The translations under genes were made by a program, and so were the position numbers. From assembly GCA_021771815.1 (NCBI GenBank), contig JAETOE010000007.1, forward strand, positions 1 to 64,000: 64,000 bases of DNA, in the 5' to 3' direction. Within the stretch, counting starts at the first letter, position 1. Each line of letters opens with the position of its first letter. A model generated the notes under the pieces. That model did not search any database. It was not told where the DNA came from and saw nothing but the letters and a program-made list of their open reading frames with translations. The DNA comes from Roseburia hominis (GTDB lineage: Bacteria; Bacillota; Clostridia; Lachnospirales; Lachnospiraceae). Below are positions 39,303-48,494 of the stretch, one piece after another.

Positions 39303-42140
39303 TTGGATAAATATGAGTACAAATTAAAGCTGGATCAGATGAAATCTCTTACCGCAGAGAATAATTACAGCGCCGCGGCGGAGATTGCAGATACGATCAA
39401 CTGGCATAAGATAAAAAATGTAAACGCGTTGATGAAAGCGGGAGAGATTTACGAGAAGACCGGGCGTTATGAGGAGAGCAGGGATATTCTTTTGACGGCA
39501 TACGATAGATCTCCGATCGGACGAATGATTATTTATCGGTTGGCAGAGGTTGCCGTGAAGATGGGAAATTATTCGGAGGCGCAGGACTATTATCAGGAAT
39601 TTGTGGAGATTGCACCGCATGATAATCTCAAATATGTGCTTAAGTATGAAATCAGCAAGGCGCAGGGAGCTGATCTTAATACGCAGATAGGAATTCTGGA
39701 GGAATTAAAGGAACAGGAGTATTTGGAGGAATGGGCGTTCGAACTGGCCTGCTTATATCACAAGGCGGGGCTGAGCGACAAATGTATTGATGCATGCGAC
39801 GAACTGATTCTCTGGTTTGGGGACGGACCATATGTGGAGCGTGCGTTGGAACTTAAGATGTTATATCAGCCGCTGACGAAGCAGCAGGAGGAGAAGTACC
39901 GCGAGTTTCGGTTGAAGAAAGAGGGTGTGATCGAGGTAAGACCGGATGATGAACTGGAATCCGGTGAGATTGTCAGCGAGCCGGTTCAGATTCCGAAGGT
40001 CGGACTTTCACCGGAGCGTTTTAATACGCAGAACCTGCAGGAGGAGCTGCAGAGAAGCATGCAGCAGATCATGGAGGCGACGGAGAAGGAAGTCGTCGAC
40101 GACAGCATGGATACGATCAAGAAGCTTGTTGAGGATATTCCGTATCTGCAGATCCCGAAGGAGGAACCGCTTCCCGAGGATACGGCGGAGCTGCCGCATA
40201 TCGAGACGGATGCAGAGATCGATGATTCTTTGAAGAATAATTTTAAAGAACTTCTTGCGGAAGATTATGACGGGCAGATGAGTCTTTTTGTTCCGGACAA
40301 GGGAACGGCGGAGCCGCAGATCACCGGGCAGATGAGCATTGATGAAGTGCTTGCGGAGTGGGAGCGGACGAAGCGGGCGGCGGAGACAGCGCTGCAGGAG
40401 GCAGAACAGAGGAAACTTCAGTCGGCGAAGGCGAGAGCTTTGCAGGAGGCGGGCGATATTATGGAGCGTCTCGTCGATGTGATTCCAAAGCTCGATTCGG
40501 GACTTACGCCGAAGGATCTTCTTGAGGAACAGTACCTCGGGGGACAGCCGATTGCTGACGATGCCGCAGCCGAGATGGTCGCCAATATGAACCAGCTTTT
40601 GCAGCAGGAGATTGATCGGCTTTCCACGGAGAATGCAAGGATGGATGAACAGCTTGCGGCGGTGGAGGCAGCGAGAACGTCGGGAGCAGACATAGCGGCG
40701 TATGAAGCTGCCTTTGCGGCGGGCGAGGCGGCACGGCTGACAGAGCCGGAGGTGGAAGCGCTTCTTGGAGCAGGCGTACAGGAATTGCAGCCCCAGGAGC
40801 CGGAATACGGGCAGGAAATGGAAGAACAGACCGGGCTTGAAGCGTTTTTGAGAGCGGATGTGACGTCAATGATGGGCGGCATGCAGGAGCCGGGAGTGAT
40901 GGGGGCAGAAGAACTGGAAGAATCTCCTGGAGCGGACGCGGCGTCGATGATGGGAGAGGAAGAGTCCCTTGGAGCAGAAGTAGCATTGATGATGGGAGAA
41001 GAGGAATCTTCTGGAGCAGACGCAGCGTCGGCGATGGAAGAGGAAGCATTTCCTGGGGTAGCTGCGGCATCGATGCTGGAAGAGGAAGCGTCTCTTGGAG
41101 CAGCAGCAGCGTCAATGATGGGAAGCATGCAGAAGCCGGAACCCGGGATATCCGGGAACGCTGCCGAAGTGCTGGCAGCGACAGAAGATACGGCGGCGTT
41201 GTCAGGCGAACCGGAGGAAGAGTCGGAGGAGATAGAATCGGCGCTGGGTGCGAGCATAGCGGCTCTGCTGGGGGACGATGAGACAGAGAAGGCAGCCGCA
41301 CAGCATACGAAGAAGATTCCTGCGGCGAAGCTGCCGGAGATAGAAGAGCCGGAAGAGGACGGTCATCATGTGATCACCAGGCTGTCGAAGGAGCAGCGGG
41401 AGATTTTTACATATTTCGTACCGATTAAAGGTATGGAGCAGCAACTTTGTCAGGCGATGACCGGGGCGGCAGAAAGACTGGCGTCGGGAGGTCGTGCATC
41501 GACCGGAAATATGATTATTCAGGGCGGTCAGGGAAGCGGTAAAACGGTTCTTGCGACGAGCATGATTAAGGCGCTTCAGAAGGAAACCGGCAAGCCGAAC
41601 GGACGCATCGGCAAGATCGAGGCATCGGTGCTCAATCAGAAGGATGCCGCGGCGCTTCTTAAGAAGGTGGCGGGCGGATGTCTGATTATCGAGAAGGTGG
41701 GAGGTATTTCCAAGGAGACGGCGGTGAAGCTTGGGGTCTTATTGGAGAGCGATACAAGCGGTCTGCTGGTCATCATTGAGGATACCCGCAGGGGGATCGA
41801 GAAGGCGCTCGGAAGAGATGCGGGGTTCGCAGCGCGGTTCTCAGAGAAGATTACGATTCCGATTTTTACAAGCGATGAGCTTGTCGCCTTTGCGAAGGCA
41901 TATGCGAGAGAGCTTGGCTACACCATTGATGACATGGGAGTACTGGCGCTTTATAACAGCATCAGCAATATTCAGAAGTTGGACGAGGCGACAACGCTCA
42001 CTGAGGTGAAGGACATTGTGGACGGTGCGATTGCTCATGCGGAGCGGGGAGGACTTAAGAAAGCATTCAGCATTATAGCGTCCAGAAGATATGATGAGGA
42101 CGATTACGTCATTCTTCATGAAAAAGATTTTGGTTTTTAA
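39303..42140 (+). CDS. TPR protein with acidic Ala/Glu/Met repeats and C-terminal AAA-like P-loop domain
   Basis: A 945-residue cytoplasmic protein of unusual build. Residues 1-200 are tetratricopeptide-like helices (AGEIYEKTGRYEESRDILLT). Residues about 230-500 are charged. About 515-610 hold degenerate tandem repeats of the type ADAASMMGEEESLG, in varied copies. The C-terminal 250 residues form a P-loop ATPase with Walker A GGQGSGKT at 741-748, a Walker-B-like CLIIEKVGG, and CbbX/SpoVK-like later motifs. TTG 39303 is chosen as start because GAGGTG at 39290-39295 is well spaced. It lies 24 bp before glgB, so both probably share a transcript. Function unknown. Confidence 0.8.
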   Translation: MDKYEYKLKLDQMKSLTAENNYSAAAEIADTINWHKIKNVNALMKAGEIYEKTGRYEESRDILLTAYDRSPIGRMIIYRLAEVAVKMGNYSEAQDYYQEFVEIAPHDNLKYVLKYEISKAQGADLNTQIGILEELKEQEYLEEWAFELACLYHKAGLSDKCIDACDELILWFGDGPYVERALELKMLYQPLTKQQEEKYREFRLKKEGVIEVRPDDELESGEIVSEPVQIPKVGLSPERFNTQNLQEELQRSMQQIMEATEKEVVDDSMDTIKKLVEDIPYLQIPKEEPLPEDTAELPHIETDAEIDDSLKNNFKELLAEDYDGQMSLFVPDKGTAEPQITGQMSIDEVLAEWERTKRAAETALQEAEQRKLQSAKARALQEAGDIMERLVDVIPKLDSGLTPKDLLEEQYLGGQPIADDAAAEMVANMNQLLQQEIDRLSTENARMDEQLAAVEAARTSGADIAAYEAAFAAGEAARLTEPEVEALLGAGVQELQPQEPEYGQEMEEQTGLEAFLRADVTSMMGGMQEPGVMGAEELEESPGADAASMMGEEESLGAEVALMMGEEESSGADAASAMEEEAFPGVAAASMLEEEASLGAAAASMMGSMQKPEPGISGNAAEVLAATEDTAALSGEPEEESEEIESALGASIAALLGDDETEKAAAQHTKKIPAAKLPEIEEPEEDGHHVITRLSKEQREIFTYFVPIKGMEQQLCQAMTGAAERLASGGRASTGNMIIQGGQGSGKTVLATSMIKALQKETGKPNGRIGKIEASVLNQKDAAALLKKVAGGCLIIEKVGGISKETAVKLGVLLESDTSGLLVIIEDTRRGIEKALGRDAGFAARFSEKITIPIFTSDELVAFAKAYARELGYTIDDMGVLALYNSISNIQKLDEATTLTEVKDIVDGAIAHAERGGLKKAFSIIASRRYDEDDYVILHEKDFGF

Positions 42141-42164
42141 ATTAAGATAAAGGGGTAAATAGGT

Positions 42165-44063
42165 ATGGCAAAGTTTACAGAGTTGGATCGGTATTTATTC
42201 GGACAGGCGACACATTATGAGATTTACCGGAAGCTGGGAGCGCATCCCACGGATGAGTATGGCATCCGGGGAGTCTGCTTTGACTTGTGGGCGCCGAATG
42301 CGAAGCGTGTGTGGGTCATCGGTACGTTTAACGGCTGGGATGAAACTGCAAATGAAATGGAGTGCGTAAAGCCGGAGAGCATGGGTATTTTCGAACTCTT
42401 TATTCCGGGGGTGGAAGAGGGCGCGCTGTACAAGTACCTGATTGAGACGAAGGACGGAAAGCGTCTGTATAAGGCGGATCCGTATGCCAATTATGCGGAG
42501 CTCCGTCCGGGTACGGCATCGGCTGTAGCGGATATTGAGCATTTCAAATGGACAGACCAAAACTGGATGAAGGAGCGCGCGGCAGTGGAGGATGTCTATG
42601 AACAGCCGATGGCGATCTACGAGGTGCATCCGGGGTCATGGATGCGGCATCCGTGCAGAGAGGACGAAGGATTTTACACGTATAGGGAGTTGGCAAATGC
42701 GCTGATTCCGTATGTGCTTGAGATGGGGTATACGCATATTGAACTGATGGGAATCTCGGAATACCCGTTTGACGGTTCGTGGGGCTATCAGGTGACAGGG
42801 TATTACGCACCGACCTCGCGTTACGGCAAGCCGGAGGATTTTGCTTATTTTGTCAACGAATGTCATAAGCATAAGATCGGCGTGATTCTGGACTGGGTTC
42901 CGGCGCATTTTCCGCGCGACGCACACGGACTGGCGGAGTTCGACGGAACCTGCCTGTATGAGTATGCAGACCCGAGGAAGGGCGAGCATCCGGATTGGGG
43001 AACAAAGATTTTTGATTACGGCAAGAACGAGGTCAAGAACTTCCTGATTGGCAGCGCGCTTCTATGGGTGGAGCATTATCATGTTGACGGGCTCCGTGTG
43101 GATGCGGTGGCGTCCATGCTCTATCTTGATTACGGGAAGCAAGATGGACAGTGGGTGCCGAATAAGTACGGCGATAATAAGAACCTTGAGGCGATAGAGT
43201 TCTTTAAGCATATCAATACGCTTATTATTGGTAGAAATCCTGGGGCAGTGATGATTGCCGAGGAGTCTACGGCATGGCCGAAGGTGACGGGTTCAGTGAA
43301 GGAAGACGGATTGAACTTCAGCTACAAGTGGAATATGGGATGGATGCACGATTTCCTTGATTACATGAAGCTCGACCCGTATTTCCGTAAGGACAACCAC
43401 CATAAGATGACGTTTGCAATGAGTTATAATGAGAGCGAGAAGTATATTCTGGTGCTTTCGCATGACGAGGTCGTGCATTTGAAGTGCTCGATGATCAATA
43501 AGATGCCGGGGCTTGGCATTGATAAGTTCCGCAATCTGATGGTCGGCTACGCGTTTATGATGGGACATCCGGGCAAGAAGCTTTTGTTCATGGGACAGGA
43601 ATTTGCGCAGCTTCAGGAATGGAGCGAGGAGCGCGAGCTTGACTGGTATCTGTTGGAGAACCCGGATCACAAGCATATACAGAACTGGGTAAAGAAACTT
43701 TTGCATATTTACCACAAGAATCCGGCGCTTTATGAATTGGACAGCAGTTGGGGCGGGTTTGAATGGATCAATGCAAACGACAATGAGCGCAGTATCTATA
43801 GTTTTATAAGGAAGAGCAAGGACGGCAAGAATCGTTTGCTGTTCGTGTGCAATTTCACACCGATGGAAAGATCGGATTACAGAATCGGCGTTCCTTTGCG
43901 GAAGACGTATAAACTGATCTTAGACAGCGACGACACAGAGTTCGGCGGAAACGGAAAGGCTCGCCCGCAGAGCTATAAAGCGCAGAAGAAGGAATGTGAC
44001 GGAAGGGCATTTTCGTTTGAATATCCGCTTTCTCCATATGGTGTAGCGGTATTCCGTTTCTGA
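42165..44063 (+). CDS. glgB: 1,4-alpha-glucan branching enzyme
   Basis: Introduces alpha-1,6 branches into glycogen. The 632-residue protein has an N-terminal CBM48-type domain (about 35-125), then the GH13 barrel: VILDWVPAHFPRDAHGLAEF, DGLRVDAVASMLYLDYG with the nucleophile Asp, AEESTAWPKVTG with the acid Glu, and VLSHDEVVHLKCSM. The C-terminal beta domain ends in SPYGVAVFRF. AAGGGG lies before the ATG. No other glg gene is in the window. Confidence 0.96.
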   Translation: MAKFTELDRYLFGQATHYEIYRKLGAHPTDEYGIRGVCFDLWAPNAKRVWVIGTFNGWDETANEMECVKPESMGIFELFIPGVEEGALYKYLIETKDGKRLYKADPYANYAELRPGTASAVADIEHFKWTDQNWMKERAAVEDVYEQPMAIYEVHPGSWMRHPCREDEGFYTYRELANALIPYVLEMGYTHIELMGISEYPFDGSWGYQVTGYYAPTSRYGKPEDFAYFVNECHKHKIGVILDWVPAHFPRDAHGLAEFDGTCLYEYADPRKGEHPDWGTKIFDYGKNEVKNFLIGSALLWVEHYHVDGLRVDAVASMLYLDYGKQDGQWVPNKYGDNKNLEAIEFFKHINTLIIGRNPGAVMIAEESTAWPKVTGSVKEDGLNFSYKWNMGWMHDFLDYMKLDPYFRKDNHHKMTFAMSYNESEKYILVLSHDEVVHLKCSMINKMPGLGIDKFRNLMVGYAFMMGHPGKKLLFMGQEFAQLQEWSEERELDWYLLENPDHKHIQNWVKKLLHIYHKNPALYELDSSWGGFEWINANDNERSIYSFIRKSKDGKNRLLFVCNFTPMERSDYRIGVPLRKTYKLILDSDDTEFGGNGKARPQSYKAQKKECDGRAFSFEYPLSPYGVAVFRF

Positions 44064-44080
44064 TTTGCTGTAGTGCAACT

Positions 44081-44107
44081 TAATAATTGGGCTGGTATGA
44101 CCGATAT
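44081..44107 (+). promoter_or_regulatory. Sigma-D (FliA)-type promoter upstream of the FliK-like gene
   Basis: TAAT (44081-44084), 15 bp, ACCGATAT (44100-44107), against the sigma-D consensus TAAA-N15-GCCGATAT. The same spacing and CCGATAT core precede the flagellin gene. Confidence 0.55.
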
Positions 44108-44120
44108 ATATATCAGCTAT

Positions 44121-44186
44121 GAAATGGCGCATAGTTATGCGCCATTTCTGTTATGCAGCGGGAAATTTCACTTTATTGCATAACAG
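44121..44186 (+). promoter_or_regulatory. Two adjoining inverted repeats in the leader of the FliK-like gene
   Basis: GAAATGGCGCATA/TATGCGCCATTTC (44121-44148) is a perfect 13-bp stem with a 2-nt loop. CTGTTATGCA/TGCATAACAG (44148-44186) is a second perfect 10-bp pair sharing a base with the first. A sigma-A-like pair TTGCAT (44176)-TATAGT also lies here. The first hairpin may terminate glgB transcripts or structure the sigma-D transcript leader. Confidence 0.6.
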
Positions 44187-44224
44187 TACTGCGTTTTATT
44201 ATAGTCAGAACGGGAGAGAACGGG

Positions 44225-47200
44225 ATGAGAGTAGAGCAGCAGAACACAAGTATTGTCGATGAGTTAAAGCAGAGCATCGGTCCGAAGGAGAAGAGTGAAT
44301 CGGTGCTTAGCGGGGTCGGTTTTGCGGAGAAGGCTGTGGAAAAAAGTAAGGTGAGCGGCAATGCGAAGTCGGTCAATATGAAGGATGCCACTTATATGAA
44401 GCCGGAGGCGGAGGAGAAGAAAACTGCGGCGGAGGAGATTGAGCAGTCAGCGTCCATGAGTGCGGAGCAGCGTAAGAACCAGATGGCAGTTCTTGCTGGT
44501 ACGACTTCCCCGGAGGATTATGCCAGGATGCAGGAGGACGGATTTTCATTGGATGAGACAACGTCCAATACGATTGTCACGGAGACGGACAAGATCAAGG
44601 CGCAGCTTGCGAAAGCCGGAGTGGATATTTCCTTTTTCGGAGATGACCTGGATCTTGCCCAGCTTGAGGCGATTACCGGAAGCGCCCAGCTTGCGGCGCA
44701 GCTCGTACAGGCGTTTGAGAAAGCGGATATTCCGTGTACGCAGGACAATGTAAGGGATGCCATGGAAGCGCTGTCTCTCGCTGCTTCACTCGGAAAGCCG
44801 AATGAGGGTGCGGTCAAGTATATGTTGGATAATGGTCTTTTGCCTACTGTCGGGAATCTGTATGTGGCGGAGTTTTCCGGCAGTATGAATTATCAGGCGG
44901 ATGGACAGCAGCCGATCGATATGGATGCTTTTATGGATCAGGTGGACAAGATCATCCGGCAGGCGGGACTCGCGGTGAACGAGGATTCCAGAACGGCGAG
45001 TGCGTGGCTTTTGCAGAATGAGATACCGTTAAATGAGGAGAATCTGAAATTTTATGATGCATTGCAGAATCTGGAATTTCCGATTGATACGGAAAAATTA
45101 TTGGAGAGCATTGCCACGGCAGTCTCAGAGGGCGGACGACCGAAGGATGCGCAGTTAATCGACGGATATTCGCTGTGGGAGAGGGCGAAGAATGCGTACG
45201 AGGTCGTAGCGCAGGCGACGGAGGAGGATCTTGCGTATGTGGCGGAGCACGGGATGGAGCTTAATGTCCGCAGTCTGGAATATGCTATGGCGTACCGCAC
45301 GCAGGACGTTGAGGCGGCGGGAAATGCAGCAGACACAGCGAACACCGTACAGACAGTAGTGGGCAACGCAACAGGGAATGCGCAGGCGTCAGCCGATACA
45401 GATAGCGCGGCGCAGGCGAAGAATCAGATATCCTCGGAAGATCCCTACACACAGAGAGGGCTCACCCTTCTGGCAGCGCGGCGCCAGCTCGAAGAGGCGC
45501 GCCTTGCAATGACGATGCAGGCGAATTATGCGCTGCTTAAAAAGGGCATTCAGATTGATACGGAGCCGCTTGCAAGGCTTGTCGAGGAGTTAAAGCAGGC
45601 GGAGAACGAGTATTATGAACATCTTCTCAAGGTGCAGGGAATTGATGCGTCGGAGGAGAATGTCAAGCTGTTCAAAGAGACGACGGAGACGGTAGGAGAT
45701 TTGAAATCGGTTCCGGCTTATGTGCTTGGCATGCCGGAGGCGGGAGAGTCAGTAGAAGTTGTCCATCGGGCAGGTAAGGCGCTCCGTGATGCTTTTGAGC
45801 GTGCAAATGAGCGCTACGAGACATTGATGACGGCGCCGAGAGCCGATCTGGGCGATTCGATTCAGAAGGCATTCCGAAATGTGGATGATATACTGGCGGA
45901 TTTGGGGCTTGATACTTCTGATGCAAACCGACGGGCAGTTCGTATTTTGGGCTATAATCAACTTGCGATTACACCGGAGTCGGTGGCGGAGATCAAAGCA
46001 GCGGATGAGGAAGTACAGCGGGCGTTCCGCAATCTGACTCCGGCAACGGTGACGGAGATGATCCGGCGGGGCATCAATCCGCTCGATATGAATTTTGAGA
46101 GTCTGAACGATATGGCGGAACAGATTGCCGGGGAGACAGGCGGGCAGAATGATAAGGGGTTTGGCGAATTCCTATGGAAACTCGAAAGAAGCGAGGGTAT
46201 CAGCCCCGAGGAACGTTCGTCCTACATTGGTACCTATCGTCTGATTCATCAGGTGGAACAGTCTGACGGAGCGGCTGTTGGCGCGCTCGTGCATCAGGGT
46301 GTGGAGATTACCATGCGCAATCTGATGACGGCAGTGCGTTCCGAGCATCGCAGTGGAAAAATGGATTACGCTGTGGATGAATCCTTTGGCGGAGCAAAGA
46401 GCAGTGGATATCAGGGAACTTCAATCACGGATCAGATTGAGGCGTCCTATCAGAATAATTGTGTAAAAGATATTATGGATACGTTGACACCGGAGCGCTT
46501 AAAAACAGTTATGGAACAAGGTCCGGAATGGGAGAACATGACGCCGGAGCAGTTGAAGGAGGCGCTTGCCCAGGCGGACACAAATGACGCTGCGCTGGAT
46601 CTGGCGTATGCGAAGGAGCAGCTTGCAGAGCTGTTACAGAGTGCGAAGGTGACGCAGGATATTTACAATGTGCTGCAGAAATACGATATACCAAACACTA
46701 TGTCGAATATCATGGCAATGGAAGCGATGGTGAAAGACCGCAACGGTATGTTTCGTCAGATTTTTGGAGAAGGAACAGGAACGGCAGGCAAGGCGGACAC
46801 GGAGGAACCACAGGAGACGGACGCTGGCGCAGCGGACGGTTTAAGCAGAGCAAAAGAAGCTGTGTTGGAGCAGTTCGGGAAAGCGATTGCAGCGCCGGAG
46901 GAGATTGCCGAGGCACAGGAGCAGCTTGCCAGGGTGGCGGAGAATGTCATGAAGGGTATGCTCTCCGGCGATGAGGTGACAAGCCTTGATGTGCGCGAAA
47001 TGCGTCTGCTGTCCGCACAGCTGTCAATTGGCAGCCTGCTTGCAAAGGATGAACAGTATGCGGTGCCCGTAGAGACGGAAAGCGGCGTCGTCAATGTGTC
47101 GCTTAAGATTGTCAGGGGAACAGACCGCAAGGGTGTTGTAGATGTCATGATGGAGACGGAGCTTCGCGGCCGGATCGCGGCGACCTTCCAGGCGAAGGAG

Positions 47201-47488
47201 CAGGGAATCAAAGGCTTTGTCGCAACGGATAATGAGGAGACAAGAGATCTTCTTGCAGAACGGCAGACATTACTCCGAGACGCGATCGGGGAGGAGGAAG
47301 CTGTGGAACTCCGCTATGCGTATATTTCCGATCTGGATCTGAACCATTTCTCGATGGGAACGTTTGGCGTGGATGCAGTAGAAGAGTCTGCCGCCCCGAA
47401 GGAAGGAACGGAGGAATATCAGGTTCAGACGGCAAGGCTCTATCATATGGCGGAGAGCTTCATACAGCAGCTTCGTGATATGCTCTAA
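44225..47488 (+). CDS. Giant DUF6240-like protein with FliK-like C-terminus
   Basis: A 1087-residue protein without signal peptide or membrane helix, rich in Ala, Glu and Gln. The middle (about 150-900) has several helical units with recurring NLK/NVR segments such as PCTQDNVRDAMEALSLA and PNTMSNIMAMEAMV, which read as degenerate repeats. Residues about 920-1050 (MRLLSAQLSIGSLLAKDEQY, then GRIAATFQAKEQGIKGFVAT and TRDLLAERQTLLRDAIGEEE) resemble the hook-length-control FliK C-terminal pattern. Together with a sigma-D-type promoter this suggests a secreted flagellar ruler or chaperone-like role. ATG 44225 follows GGGAGAGA. Confidence 0.65.
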   Translation: MRVEQQNTSIVDELKQSIGPKEKSESVLSGVGFAEKAVEKSKVSGNAKSVNMKDATYMKPEAEEKKTAAEEIEQSASMSAEQRKNQMAVLAGTTSPEDYARMQEDGFSLDETTSNTIVTETDKIKAQLAKAGVDISFFGDDLDLAQLEAITGSAQLAAQLVQAFEKADIPCTQDNVRDAMEALSLAASLGKPNEGAVKYMLDNGLLPTVGNLYVAEFSGSMNYQADGQQPIDMDAFMDQVDKIIRQAGLAVNEDSRTASAWLLQNEIPLNEENLKFYDALQNLEFPIDTEKLLESIATAVSEGGRPKDAQLIDGYSLWERAKNAYEVVAQATEEDLAYVAEHGMELNVRSLEYAMAYRTQDVEAAGNAADTANTVQTVVGNATGNAQASADTDSAAQAKNQISSEDPYTQRGLTLLAARRQLEEARLAMTMQANYALLKKGIQIDTEPLARLVEELKQAENEYYEHLLKVQGIDASEENVKLFKETTETVGDLKSVPAYVLGMPEAGESVEVVHRAGKALRDAFERANERYETLMTAPRADLGDSIQKAFRNVDDILADLGLDTSDANRRAVRILGYNQLAITPESVAEIKAADEEVQRAFRNLTPATVTEMIRRGINPLDMNFESLNDMAEQIAGETGGQNDKGFGEFLWKLERSEGISPEERSSYIGTYRLIHQVEQSDGAAVGALVHQGVEITMRNLMTAVRSEHRSGKMDYAVDESFGGAKSSGYQGTSITDQIEASYQNNCVKDIMDTLTPERLKTVMEQGPEWENMTPEQLKEALAQADTNDAALDLAYAKEQLAELLQSAKVTQDIYNVLQKYDIPNTMSNIMAMEAMVKDRNGMFRQIFGEGTGTAGKADTEEPQETDAGAADGLSRAKEAVLEQFGKAIAAPEEIAEAQEQLARVAENVMKGMLSGDEVTSLDVREMRLLSAQLSIGSLLAKDEQYAVPVETESGVVNVSLKIVRGTDRKGVVDVMMETELRGRIAATFQAKEQGIKGFVATDNEETRDLLAERQTLLRDAIGEEEAVELRYAYISDLDLNHFSMGTFGVDAVEESAAPKEGTEEYQVQTARLYHMAESFIQQLRDML

Positions 47489-47568
47489 GAAAACGATTGC
47501 CGGCAGCCGAAAAACAGACGGCGGCATCGTGAGTAAATGATAAAACGAATGCAGTATGACAGGAACAG

Positions 47569-48264
47569 TTACAGAAGGGACTCTTCTTCCAGATATTCAA
47601 GAATCCCCATATAAATAGCGCGGACAAGCTTATTCTGGTAGTCCTCGTCTAAGAGCAGATCGGCTTCGGTCGGATTGCTTAGAAACCCACACTCTACGAT
47701 TACGGTAGGTGTGGGTGTTTTTTTGAGCAGATAGTAGCTCTCATTTGCTTTTGCGACACGCTTGTTCTCAGGGTCAACATGGGAAACAAGACTCTCCTGT
47801 AAAATATTGGCAAGCTTTTCCCCGCCTGCGGACTGACCGTAGTAGAATACCTGCGCGCCTTTGATATCCGGGGTCGTATAGCTGTTCTGATGAATACTTA
47901 TAGTAAATACGGGATTGGCTTCGGTGATAAGCTGACAGCGTTTCTGCATATCGGCAGCTTTCTTATTTGTGGCGTCTGCCGGATATAAACCTGCGTCGGA
48001 ATCCCGTGTCAGAACGACATTTATCTTTTTCTGCTCCAGAAGATCTTTCAGCTTCAGGGCAAGGGAGAGATTGATGTCTTTTTCTAAAGCGTCGTTTACG
48101 CCGACCTTGCCAGGATCGCTGCCGCCGTGTCCCGCGTCGACGACAATACAGATTTCTTTCTCAGCGGCTTTTTCGCTCTGTACAAGAATCGCCCCCTGTC
48201 TTGCAAGGATGAATGCAGCCGCAAGCAGGCAGAGAGTCATTGCAAGTTCCACTTTTTTCTTCAT
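47569..48264 (-). CDS. N-acetylmuramoyl-L-alanine amidase (CwlD-like)
   Basis: A 231-residue exported zinc amidase (Amidase_3). An N-terminal hydrophobic segment (about 7-27) acts as signal or anchor. Zinc ligands are visible as His in VVDAGHGGSDPG, Glu in DALEKDINLSLAL and His in TISIHQNSY, with the catalytic Glu in VIVECGFLSNPTE. It cleaves the peptide from glycan strands, as CwlD does for spore cortex muramic lactam. Its ribosome binding site GGGAG lies inside the stem of the 52-bp repeat at 48271, so translation may be restrained by that hairpin. It is downstream of a GH18 hydrolase, from which a 940-bp island separates it. Confidence 0.92.
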   Translation of the reverse strand: MKKKVELAMTLCLLAAAFILARQGAILVQSEKAAEKEICIVVDAGHGGSDPGKVGVNDALEKDINLSLALKLKDLLEQKKINVVLTRDSDAGLYPADATNKKAADMQKRCQLITEANPVFTISIHQNSYTTPDIKGAQVFYYGQSAGGEKLANILQESLVSHVDPENKRVAKANESYYLLKKTPTPTVIVECGFLSNPTEADLLLDEDYQNKLVRAIYMGILEYLEEESLL

Positions 48265-48270
48265 AAAAAT

Positions 48271-48322
48271 CTCCCGGAAATTCGCTCATACAATGATATT
48301 CACGAATTCCGGGAGGTAGAAC
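48271..48322. repeat. 52-bp direct repeat, copy 1 (hairpin over the amidase ribosome binding site)
   Basis: Identical base for base to 49211-49262. Each copy is an imperfect palindrome: CTCCCGG-A-AATTCG pairs with CGAATT-CCGGGAG around an 18-nt loop. On the minus strand this copy ends GGGAG-ATTTTT-ATG, placing the amidase Shine-Dalgarno inside the stem. Confidence 0.9.
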
Positions 48323-48392
48323 CGAATACGAGTGTTTTTAATTACATGTGTTTAGCAGCGGGGGGCTGCATCACAATAAAGCAAAAGCGTGA

Positions 48393-48421
48393 TTGACAAA
48401 GGTAAAAAGAAATGCTATCTT
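48393..48421 (+). promoter_or_regulatory. Strong sigma-A promoter pointing into the 3' end of the nuclease-like gene
   Basis: TTGACA (48393-48398), exactly 17 bp, TATCTT (48416-48421). The predicted start is near 48428. No plus-strand coding frame with a ribosome binding site follows. Confidence 0.7.
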
Positions 48422-48427
48422 TATACA

Positions 48428-48494
48428 AAGAGAAGCGGTTTTTCTACCACTCGTCTAGCAAATAGTCTTGAGTGGGGTACGCGCTTCTTTTTTT
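48428..48494 (+). ncRNA. Predicted short antisense RNA with intrinsic terminator
   Basis: From the promoter at 48393 a transcript of about 65 nt would fold as one long hairpin. AGAAGCG (48431-48437) pairs with CGCTTCT (48482-48488), and TACCACTC (48445-48452) with GAGTGGGGTA (48470-48479), with a small inner CTA/TAG stem. A run of T (48488-48494) follows on the plus strand only, so it is a terminator in this direction. The RNA overlaps the last codons of the minus-strand gene at 48455-48985 in antisense. No known family recognised. Confidence 0.55.

Noticed and set aside
40418..41301. Two long minus-strand frames opposite the acidic repeat block
   Set aside because: They are low-complexity Ser/Pro/Ala shadows of the Glu/Ala repeats on the plus strand.
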